Below the pieces are notes generated by a model that searched no databases, was not told where the DNA came from, and saw only the letters and a list, made by a program, of their open reading frames with translations. From contig NZ_JAKRNK010000003.1 of the NCBI RefSeq assembly GCF_022346885.1, forward strand, positions 248,001 to 312,000: a stretch of DNA of 64,000 bases. The letters are read 5' to 3'. Origin of the DNA: Paenibacillus sp. ACRRX. GTDB taxonomy: Bacteria > Bacillota > Bacilli > Paenibacillales > Paenibacillaceae. The position numbers were made by a program, and so were the translations under genes. Shown piece after piece: positions 43,546 through 50,355 of this stretch; position 1 is the stretch's first letter, and every line of letters starts with the position of its first letter.

Positions 43546-44258
43546 TGACTTTTTCCATGACAAGACTTCAAGCCATTATCGGCAAAGAGTATAAAGACGC
43601 GATGAAAAACACAACACTGTTGTTGACGGCTGTTCTGCCTGTCCTCTTCTCTTATATGTTTGGAACAATAACGGAAGGAGCAACCTCGTTAGTACTAACG
43701 CTGCCGATTAATATGGCCTTGATGATGACAGGTGCCAGTGTGCAGGCGATTATGATCGCGGAAGAAAAAGAGAAACACACCCTGCGTGTTCTGATGCTGT
43801 CCCCAGCAAGGCCGATGGAAGTCCTTATGGGTAAAAGCGTCATTGCAGGTCTGCTAACGATTCTTGTACTGCTTGCTTCTTTTGTGGTAGCTAAGACACC
43901 TCACGTTCCTATAACAGGACTACTCTTAACGATCGCACCTACTTTGATTATGTACTTAGCTATGGGAACGATTATTGGTTTGTTGTCTCGCAGCACGATG
44001 GAAACCACATTTGTCAGCATGCCAGTTATCGTATTGTTTATGTTCGGACCGCTGTTTGGACCTTCGCTTAAGAGTGAACTTGTCAACACCATTGTTAGTT
44101 ATACGCCTTCCGAACGATTAACGATGGCTATCGACGTGCTTTGGAAAGGTGGCAGCCTGGGAGATATGCTCGTACATGTCGGTATCATCTGTGTTTGGAT
44201 GATTGCTTCCGTTGTAGCTTGCCTTGTTCTGTATCGCAATAAACGTTACGACGCCTAA
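43542..44258 (+). CDS. ABC-2 type exporter permease
   Basis: A 238-residue membrane subunit with six helices of the ABC-2 permease type: an N-terminal amphipathic start (GKEYKDAMKNTTLL), the cytosolic EEKEKHTLRVLMLSPARP loop that contacts the ATPase (typical EKE...TL..L...P motif), and GTIIGLLSRSTMETTFVSMPV. Shares an ATGA overlap with the ATPase gene. Together they form a homodimeric-permease exporter of unknown substrate. Confidence 0.87.
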   Translation: MMTFSMTRLQAIIGKEYKDAMKNTTLLLTAVLPVLFSYMFGTITEGATSLVLTLPINMALMMTGASVQAIMIAEEKEKHTLRVLMLSPARPMEVLMGKSVIAGLLTILVLLASFVVAKTPHVPITGLLLTIAPTLIMYLAMGTIIGLLSRSTMETTFVSMPVIVLFMFGPLFGPSLKSELVNTIVSYTPSERLTMAIDVLWKGGSLGDMLVHVGIICVWMIASVVACLVLYRNKRYDA

Positions 44259-44306
44259 GGTCATCGCCCGACAAAAGTTTACAATATTTCCCGAGCAATA
44301 ATAATA

Positions 44307-44350
44307 TACCCCGAGAACTCTTCGGCGAGAGCCGATATGTTCTCGGGGTA
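44307..44350. terminator. Terminator between exporter and YCII genes
   Basis: Perfect 12-bp arms TACCCCGAGAAC / GTTCTCGGGGTA with an inner TCTTCGGCGAGA loop; serves the convergent genes. Confidence 0.75.
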
Positions 44351-44363
44351 TTGGCTTTAGCGA

Positions 44364-44657
44364 CTAGCCAAGCGACAAACGATCTCTAAGACAGTCCGTT
44401 GCTTTGGTCGGTCGGAATTGCATGCGATCATAGCGTGCAACACCATGCTGATAAAAGGGATCTGCAGACAAAATCGCTTCAAGCTCGTCCTCATCCTCCG
44501 TATCGACCACAATGAGGCCGCCGCTGCGTGGTTCAAACGGACCCGAAATAATAAATTTGTCTGCAGCATAATACATGTCTAGAAATGCCCGGTGTCCATC
44601 TAAATATTTATCTACCGATTCTACAGGACACGTATATGTAATCGTTACCAAATACAT
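44364..44657 (-). CDS. YCII-domain protein
   Basis: A 97-residue ferredoxin-like alpha+beta protein. YLVTITYTCPVESVDKYLDGHRAFLD, then the F-I-I-S-G-P and GGLIVVD strands and the DPFYQHGVARY end are classic YCII features; the conserved His in the HRAFL segment and Asp in ADPF form the putative active site. Family members are small hydrolase/dehalogenase-like or regulatory proteins without a general function. ATG at 44657 after GGAAAGGAAG; the longer in-frame start is rejected. Confidence 0.82.
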   Translation of the reverse strand: MYLVTITYTCPVESVDKYLDGHRAFLDMYYAADKFIISGPFEPRSGGLIVVDTEDEDELEAILSADPFYQHGVARYDRMQFRPTKATDCLRDRLSLG

Positions 44658-44899
44658 CCTTTTACTTCCTTTCCTTTGCCTAGATATCGTCAATCCTACT
44701 CCCATATCTCAGATGAAGCAAGTTGCGGAGAACATGGAGTTGTTAGCCAAACTGCCTTCCCTACACTCACTTTGCGTAACTTCTGATAGCACATTCCAAC
44801 ATATTCCTCGGTTAGGGGGGTTGGTTTTTTGCTTATAATCGTATAAAGTTGTCCATGTTGCATAAATATACTTATTTCGGTATGAGGAGAACGTTATAC

Positions 44900-46282
44900 A
44901 TGACATCTAAGAATGACTCAACTTCCCTTCAGACGCTGCCTTCTCGACTGTCTGTAAGTGCAGTGCTGTCCTTTTTAATACCATCTATCCTGGGCCTGCT
45001 GCTATTCGTAGTTCCTGTTCCGTGGGACGGCGAGGTAACGGTACCCATTGCTTTTCTAGCAAAATACATTCAAAACCTATTTAAAGGTATTTTGGCACCT
45101 GCTACGGTTCTGCTCATCTCCCTTGCTTGGTTAGGTTCATTGATTCATCTTGGCGCTCGCTCCACAAGACTTGCCAACCATCGGCTTTGGAGCGCTTTGT
45201 TCAACGTCTCTCCATTCTGGTTTGGTGTGCGTACGGTAGGCTTTGTGTTCGCCATTTTGACTTATTGGAAAATCGGACCTGAATGGATATGGTCTGCTGA
45301 CACAGGAGGGATGCTGCTCAACAGCTTGCTCCCTGGTCTGTTTGTGGTGTTTATGCTGGCAGGCTTGCTGCTCCCCTTACTGGTAGACTTTGGATTGCTG
45401 GAGTTTGCAGGTATGTTGATGACTAAAGTGATGCGGCCACTATTCACACTTCCCGGTCGGTCTTCTATTAACTGTATGGCCTCCTGGCTTGGAGATGGAA
45501 CAATTGGTGTGATGATGACCAGCAAGCAGTACGAATCCGGCCATTACACGCAGCGCGAAGCCGCGGTAATCGGCACCACCTTTACAGCCGTTTCGATTAC
45601 ATTTAGCTTTATCGTGTTATCAAATGTACACCTTGGGCACATGTTTCTGCCTTTCTATGCGACTGTTACCTTTGCAGGAATGATCGCGGCGATCATTATG
45701 CCACGGATTCCACCGCTTTCACGCAAACCTAACTCCTATGAACCCGGGGCAGAAGCCATAACGGAGGAAATCGTACCTCCAGCCTGGACACCATGGCGCT
45801 GGGGGCTGCACCAAGCTGCCGCTAAAGCAAAAAGCCATGAAGGGATTCGCTCTTTCTTGAAAAATGGCGGCAAGAACATACTTGACCTATGGGTTGGCGT
45901 CATTCCAGTTGTTATGGCGATAGGCACAACAGCTGTGGCCTTAGCTACGTACACGCCCATATTTGAATGGCTTGGCAAGCCGTTTCTGCCTATCTTGAAC
46001 GTGCTGGGTGTCCCAGAAGCTGAGGCGGCTGCTCAGACCATAATGGTTGGCTTTGCGGATATGTTCCTTCCTACTGTGCTCGCCTCTGGCATCGAAAGTG
46101 AGCTGACACGCTTTGTTGTTGCAGCCCTATCGGTTACACAGCTTATTTATATGTCTGAAGTAGGCGGGTTGCTGCTCGGCTCCAAGCTGCCAGTTAATAT
46201 GAAGGACCTGATCCTCATCTTTATTTTGCGGACGCTGATTACGCTGCCTATTATAATAGGGATCGCTCATCTGCTCTTCTAA
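44900..46282 (+). CDS. YjiH-family membrane protein with nucleoside-gate domains
   Basis: A 460-residue membrane protein with 10-11 helices of the YjiH family. Two nucleoside-recognition (Gate) segments are seen: FAGMLMTKVMRPLFTLPGRS...WLGDGTIGVMMTSKQYESG and later WLGKPFLPILNVLGVPEAEAAAQTIMVGFADMFLPTVLASG. Relatives are predicted transporters of nucleosides or small metabolites; SpoVV and SpmA-like Gate proteins act in sporulation. ATG at 44900 follows GAGGAG. Alone in its transcription unit. Confidence 0.82.
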   Translation: MTSKNDSTSLQTLPSRLSVSAVLSFLIPSILGLLLFVVPVPWDGEVTVPIAFLAKYIQNLFKGILAPATVLLISLAWLGSLIHLGARSTRLANHRLWSALFNVSPFWFGVRTVGFVFAILTYWKIGPEWIWSADTGGMLLNSLLPGLFVVFMLAGLLLPLLVDFGLLEFAGMLMTKVMRPLFTLPGRSSINCMASWLGDGTIGVMMTSKQYESGHYTQREAAVIGTTFTAVSITFSFIVLSNVHLGHMFLPFYATVTFAGMIAAIIMPRIPPLSRKPNSYEPGAEAITEEIVPPAWTPWRWGLHQAAAKAKSHEGIRSFLKNGGKNILDLWVGVIPVVMAIGTTAVALATYTPIFEWLGKPFLPILNVLGVPEAEAAAQTIMVGFADMFLPTVLASGIESELTRFVVAALSVTQLIYMSEVGGLLLGSKLPVNMKDLILIFILRTLITLPIIIGIAHLLF

Positions 46283-46375
46283 CCCTATCAATGTCGGTTC
46301 GCCTAGAACCTCTGTGTAATTCATCTAGATTTAACTTACTGTTAAAATATATGAAATTTATGAAATATCGCGATT

Positions 46376-46428
46376 AGCCCTGTCTGCTTTCGGTAATATG
46401 CCGTTTTATGCAGATATCGGGCTTTTTT
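46376..46428 (+). terminator. Terminator of the YjiH-family gene
   Basis: AGCCC..TCTGC / GCAGATATCGGGCT followed by TTTTTT. Confidence 0.8.
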
Positions 46429-46531
46429 CGTTATTGCCTGACTTTACACAACAAGAGTATGGTTACATTCATCAACGAGACAAACTTTAAGCGTCCATAT
46501 AAATAAGAGATAAAGAGAGAGGAGCCCACAT

Positions 46532-47806
46532 ATGGCACAATCCCCTTCTTTTACAGCTTCACCCAGTGGTTCTTCACTCCCCGTACCTGCACCTGCATCT
46601 AAGACCGTCTATCGGATTCTGATTGCAATCAGTTTCGTCCATTTGTTTAACGATTCCATTCAAGCAGTTATTACCGCAATCTTTCCAGTCTTACGCGACT
46701 CTATGTCCTTGACGTACGTGCAGATCGGCTGGATATCCTTTGCATTAAATGTGACAGCATCTATCATGCAGCCTGTAGTTGGTTACTTCTCCGATAGAAG
46801 GCCTACCCCTTCGCTGCTGCCTATAGGAATGTGCTTTACATTTACGGGTATGCTGCTGCTTGCCTACGCCCCGAACTACCTCATGGTGCTGGTTGCGGTT
46901 ATATTTGTAGGTTTGGGTTCAGCTGCCTTCCATCCAGAAGGCATGCGTGTAGCTCATATGGCAGCCGGCAGCCGCAAGGGACTGGCACAGTCCATTTTTC
47001 AAGTTGGCGGCAACACCGGTCAATCACTCGCTCCACTGATGACCAAGTGGATCTTTATTCCCCTTGGGCAAGTTGGCGCTATTTGGTTTACCGTGGTAGC
47101 GGCTGCGGGAATTATTGTCCAGAGCTTTATTGCACGCTGGTACAGCAGCAGCATGAAGCAAGGATATACATTTGCCAAAAAACTGCCCCGCGGCACGATC
47201 GATCCTGCTCAACGCAAGCGTATAATGGGGGCTACAGTCATATTGGTGACAATCGTGACAATCCGCTCTTGGTATGTATCAGCTATTAGTACCTATTACA
47301 ATTTCTATCTGCAATCCGACTACGGGCTATCAAAAGGCGATGCCCAGACCTATATTTTTATATTTATGGCTGCGGGTGCAGTGGGCACTTTGCTCGGCGG
47401 ACCCTTGGCAGATCGATTCGGCAAACGCAACCTGATTTCTGCATCTCTGATTGGCGCCATTCCGTTAGCGCTCATTCTGCCTTATCTCCCGCTCTTCTGG
47501 GCTGGCGTTGTTTTGGCATTATCGGGATTCATTCTGCTGTCCAGCTTCGCTACTGCCGTTATCTATGCACAAGCGTTATATCCAAGCAGCATCGGCACAG
47601 TATCTGGACTTATTACTGGCCTTGCGTTTGGCATGGGTGGAATCGGCAGTCTACTGATTGGCTTTGGCAACGAGTGGACGAGCGAAAGTACAATGATGAT
47701 TGCAACAAGCTTCCTACCCTTACTGGGCCTGCTCACCTTGTTCCTACCAAGTGACCACACAGTGCAATCGTGGACGGACGGCCATCTTGCAGCACAGATT
47801 AAGTAA
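46532..47806 (+). CDS. MFS transporter, fosmidomycin-resistance (Fsr) type
   Basis: A 424-residue 12-helix MFS protein. ISFVHLFNDSIQAVITAIFPVLRDSMSLTYVQIGW is the family-typical first helix pair; YFSDRRPTPS and GGPLADRFGKRN are the two MFS loops, and FHPEGMRVAHMAAGSRKG is the Fsr-family signature. These export fosmidomycin-like or other small hydrophilic compounds. It converges with the radical SAM/peptide unit on the other strand and could in principle export its product, though nothing proves that. GAGAGGAG precedes the ATG. Confidence 0.88.
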   Translation: MAQSPSFTASPSGSSLPVPAPASKTVYRILIAISFVHLFNDSIQAVITAIFPVLRDSMSLTYVQIGWISFALNVTASIMQPVVGYFSDRRPTPSLLPIGMCFTFTGMLLLAYAPNYLMVLVAVIFVGLGSAAFHPEGMRVAHMAAGSRKGLAQSIFQVGGNTGQSLAPLMTKWIFIPLGQVGAIWFTVVAAAGIIVQSFIARWYSSSMKQGYTFAKKLPRGTIDPAQRKRIMGATVILVTIVTIRSWYVSAISTYYNFYLQSDYGLSKGDAQTYIFIFMAAGAVGTLLGGPLADRFGKRNLISASLIGAIPLALILPYLPLFWAGVVLALSGFILLSSFATAVIYAQALYPSSIGTVSGLITGLAFGMGGIGSLLIGFGNEWTSESTMMIATSFLPLLGLLTLFLPSDHTVQSWTDGHLAAQIK

Positions 47807-47856
47807 GGGTTCATCCGCTTGTAATGCCCTATAAGTGAAGGCTAACGGTCCAGCAT

Positions 47857-47901
47857 CGATCCCCTCCCCTGTTAACTTCTAGTTGGCAGGGAAGAGGATC
47901 G
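47857..47901 (+). terminator. Probable terminator of the Fsr-type MFS gene
   Basis: CGATCCCCTCCCCTG / CAGGGAAGAGGATCG stem with two mismatches; tail TCTTGGTT is only weakly T-rich. Confidence 0.55.
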
Positions 47902-47937
47902 TCTTGGTTACGTTGTTTAAGATGGGGAATATACTCC

Positions 47938-47966
47938 AAAAAAAGAGACGACGCTTATGCGCCGTC
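47938..47966 (-). terminator. Terminator of the radical SAM / peptide unit
   Basis: GACGGCGC-ATAA-GCGTCGTC on the minus strand followed by TCTTTTTTT, 57 bp past the peptide stop. A small GGTGTG / CACACC dyad lies between. Confidence 0.85.
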
Positions 47967-48023
47967 TAAGTCACTAACCGCAGAGAAGTGGTGTGTTAAC
48001 ATCACACCTTTCCCTTTTTCGAT

Positions 48024-48107
48024 TTATTTTAGATTTCCAGGTACAGATTTCATGACACGCCCTGTATGGATACAAGCTGCTTGAGAAGCAGAACGAATTA
48101 TTTTCAT
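48024..48107 (-). CDS. Putative RiPP precursor peptide (27 aa)
   Basis: An ATG at 48107 preceded by AAGGAGGTGA (full anti-16S match) at 7-nt spacing opens a 27-codon frame ending TAA at 48024. The peptide begins MKIIRS, contains SQAACIHTGR (Cys12, His14) and ends in SVPGNLK. It has six basic-type residues (K2, R5, R17, K20, K27, H14) and no acidic one. It starts 18 bp after the stop of a radical SAM/SPASM maturase and is followed by a strong terminator, so it is the second gene of that unit. This is the standard layout of a maturase with its peptide substrate. I do not recognise the family; expression and modification are inference. Confidence 0.72.
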   Translation of the reverse strand: MKIIRSASQAACIHTGRVMKSVPGNLK

Positions 48108-48125
48108 GACAAGTCACCTCCTTCA

Positions 48126-49499
48126 TTATTTCATAAATGCTGCAGTAACGGCTTCCTCTTGAAGCCAGATGGTACGGAGGGTCTTCTTAATTTGACGCTT
48201 TTCGTAGGAGCAAGGACGATTGCCTGTGCGCATGCGGTACAATGGACAATGATTACCCTGACAGGCTGGGCGGAAAAAGCATGCTTGGCAGTTCTCGTCC
48301 TTTTCCTCACCTGACGTTGTCCAAAGCAGCATTTTATCCAGATCAATATGAGCCTGTCCCTCTTCATCCAGATAACCGAGCTGATTGTATTCCTCTTCGA
48401 TTGCGACGGAACACTTGTAGAGCTTGCCATCTGACCCCACAATTAGCGAATTAGGCTTAGCTGCGTAACATACTGCCCCTCCAGGAACTAGTATTTCCGA
48501 TACAAAGGAGCTAATTTGAAGTCCTTCATTAACTACCTGCTCATTATAAGACCAGATTCGTTCATCCTTGGTTCGATCATCGCATACTGGGAGTTGAAGA
48601 TCATTTTCTCCCCCCATACATCCTACCGGACGCGGATATACTTTAAACCGCTCATCTCCGGCGAACTGTCTAGCAAGCTCGGGGATAAATGCCTCGACTG
48701 CTTGCAGCGTGCTGTTATCGAAATTTATTCGGATATGAATGTCAAAAGACAGATGGGTCGCCTGTAACGCGATTAGATTGCTCATAATCCGTTCGTACGT
48801 ACCGCCCCCACCAGCAAGCGAACGACGCTGATCATGAACCTCCGCTGGTCCGTCAACTGTAATCATAAACCGATTTACGTTCCATCCCAGCAGCTGCTGC
48901 ATCTTCTCTACCGTCAAATAATAACCATTCGTAGCGATATCGGCGCTATATTGCATATCGCCTGCTTCAGCCGCTTCCATAAACGATGTCGAAAGTTCTG
49001 CAATGACATCCCAAGCCAACAGCGGCTCACCACCGTGCCAGCTAATATGCAAATGTTGTAGCGTTGCTGCCTTCTGTTGTACATAATGTTTTAAACCCGT
49101 TATTACCCGATTCTCCATCCGACCACGCGGGAACGTTTCATAGCAATAATTGCAGCGGAAACTGCACGCTTCAGTCGAAAGCAGCACCAGATGCATGGTA
49201 TCCGTCACGTTCATGGATTGATGTAGGTCTGTAGCCCGCTGCAGCTCATCTGTATGTTCCTGCACAAGAAACCCATGCTCGATCAGATGCTGTACCAAGC
49301 CCTGCGGATCGCTCGCCATTGTTAGCCCCGACAGTGTGCCCCGAACTTGTTCACGTTCCTCCTTAGAAAATGACGCGATAGCTCCCGAATAACTGTTAAA
49401 TACAACAAGCCCTCCGTCATCAACTTCCGTAATGGCGTTAAAGCGGGATGGCTTCCAAACCGAAGGCGCAGATTGCTGAGATTGTGGCATTAATGACAC
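48126..49499 (-). CDS. Radical SAM / SPASM peptide maturase
   Basis: A 457-residue enzyme. An N-terminal domain of about 95 residues (winged-helix/PqqD-like, VVFNSYSGAIASFSKEE) may bind peptide. The radical SAM core has C112-x3-C116-x2-C119 (CSFRCNYCYE), HISWHGGEPLLAW and TNGYYLT. The SPASM domain has VCYAAKPNSLIVGSDGKLYKC and C404-x2-C407-x5-C413-x4-C418...C430, enough for two auxiliary 4Fe-4S clusters. Such enzymes form thioether, C-C or epimer modifications in ribosomal peptides. It lacks the anSME N-terminal signature, so it is not a sulfatase maturase. Start GTG at 49499 after GAAAGG. Its likely substrate is the 27-residue peptide directly downstream. Confidence 0.9.
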   Translation of the reverse strand: MSLMPQSQQSAPSVWKPSRFNAITEVDDGGLVVFNSYSGAIASFSKEEREQVRGTLSGLTMASDPQGLVQHLIEHGFLVQEHTDELQRATDLHQSMNVTDTMHLVLLSTEACSFRCNYCYETFPRGRMENRVITGLKHYVQQKAATLQHLHISWHGGEPLLAWDVIAELSTSFMEAAEAGDMQYSADIATNGYYLTVEKMQQLLGWNVNRFMITVDGPAEVHDQRRSLAGGGGTYERIMSNLIALQATHLSFDIHIRINFDNSTLQAVEAFIPELARQFAGDERFKVYPRPVGCMGGENDLQLPVCDDRTKDERIWSYNEQVVNEGLQISSFVSEILVPGGAVCYAAKPNSLIVGSDGKLYKCSVAIEEEYNQLGYLDEEGQAHIDLDKMLLWTTSGEEKDENCQACFFRPACQGNHCPLYRMRTGNRPCSYEKRQIKKTLRTIWLQEEAVTAAFMK

Positions 49500-49630
49500 A
49501 TATCCTTTCTCCCATGTAATCCAACATCTCTATATGTATGTATAATTGGCACTCTTATCATGCCTTGAATAACCATGCTTGAACAATGACGGTTATCACG
49601 TGTACAGGAAAAGCTGCGCCCTTTACAGAC

Positions 49631-49665
49631 AAAAGGCCGGGCTCCTCGTAAGAGGACCGGCCTTT
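49631..49665 (-). terminator. Terminator of ccdC
   Basis: AAAGGCCGG...CCTCTTACGAGG...CCGGCCTTTT hairpin on the minus strand just past the ccdC stop. Confidence 0.8.
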
Positions 49666-49699
49666 ATTAGTCAATCAGATATGATAAACCCCGTGCTGC

Positions 49700-50200
49700 T
49701 CAAGACGAACTGCTGCTTGCCCCCACTAGCTTGCGGTACTGGACATACATTGCAAGACGCCATGGCATAATCATACCAAATGCCAAAATAAAAAATATAC
49801 TGGCGCTCTGCATTAGGGTTACATATTGTTCCACCATATCGTGCAGCAGTAAGCGTATAACAAGCAGACCCACAATAACAACGATAAACATGTTAGAACG
49901 TGTTAAGTAAATGTCATCTTCGATTCGTTGGAACTTGGATGTCTTGATAAGCGGGTAAGCAAACAAAATTGCCCCTGCAAGAAAGGCTATGAATCCGTAT
50001 GTCCAAGGAATCCGCGTCGCTGGAACGACAAACATTAGAAAGCCTGTCGCCATGCCAATCGGCGGCATAATAATCTTCATATGATTGGTCGGCTTGTTGG
50101 CCGCGCGCAAGCGCAGCATGATAACAGTTACGCCCCCGACCAACGATACCAGTATCGACAACAGATGAGAAGATACAGCTATATGCGGCATCTGTGTCAC
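49700..50200 (-). CDS. ccdC: CcdC-family cytochrome c biogenesis-associated protein
   Basis: A 166-residue membrane protein with five to six helices. The conserved stretch RLRAANKPTNHMKIIMPPIGMATGFLMF, then YPLIKTSKFQRIEDDIYLTRSNMF and GMIMPWRLAMYVQYRKL match CcdC of Bacillus, a protein encoded with ccdA but not essential for cytochrome c maturation. Here it stands alone, without ccdA. An Fnr-type site 100 bp upstream suggests induction at low oxygen. The C-terminus carries a short Ser run. Confidence 0.85.
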   Translation of the reverse strand: MTQMPHIAVSSHLLSILVSLVGGVTVIMLRLRAANKPTNHMKIIMPPIGMATGFLMFVVPATRIPWTYGFIAFLAGAILFAYPLIKTSKFQRIEDDIYLTRSNMFIVVIVGLLVIRLLLHDMVEQYVTLMQSASIFFILAFGMIMPWRLAMYVQYRKLVGASSSSS

Positions 50201-50299
50201 CTCCAGATTCTTATCATTAACCTCTGTACTTCAACCATCTCCCTCCTACTTACGGGACAGATGAAGATGATTACCCATACATGATATCTCTCTATTATA

Positions 50300-50315
50300 A
50301 GTGATCTGGATCACA
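50300..50315 (-). promoter_or_regulatory. Fnr/CRP-type site upstream of ccdC
   Basis: AGTGATCTGGATCACA matches TGTGA-N6-TCACA at 9 of 10 positions; 100 bp before the ccdC start and 41 bp after the hrpB stop. No good -10 box at the ideal distance, so moderate support. Confidence 0.45.
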
Positions 50316-50355
50316 CTTTCCAATCGATTACATACACAACTGTTAACTATATGAG

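Noticed and set aside
46331..46345. TTAAC-N5-GTTAA palindrome as operator of the Fsr-type MFS gene
   Set aside because: It precedes the terminator of the upstream gene and lies about 190 bp from the MFS start, so it is unlikely to control it.
48126..49499. Anaerobic sulfatase-maturing enzyme serving the sulfatase at 6.8 kb
   Set aside because: The Cx3Cx2C region reads CSFRCNYCYE and lacks the anSME N-terminal signature, the genes are 40 kb apart, and a peptide gene lies directly next to it.
49500..49630. Possible 28-codon frame upstream of the maturase (minus strand, ATG-GTT-ATT...)
   Set aside because: No ribosome binding site and no conserved-looking composition; it more likely lies in the promoter and leader of the maturase.
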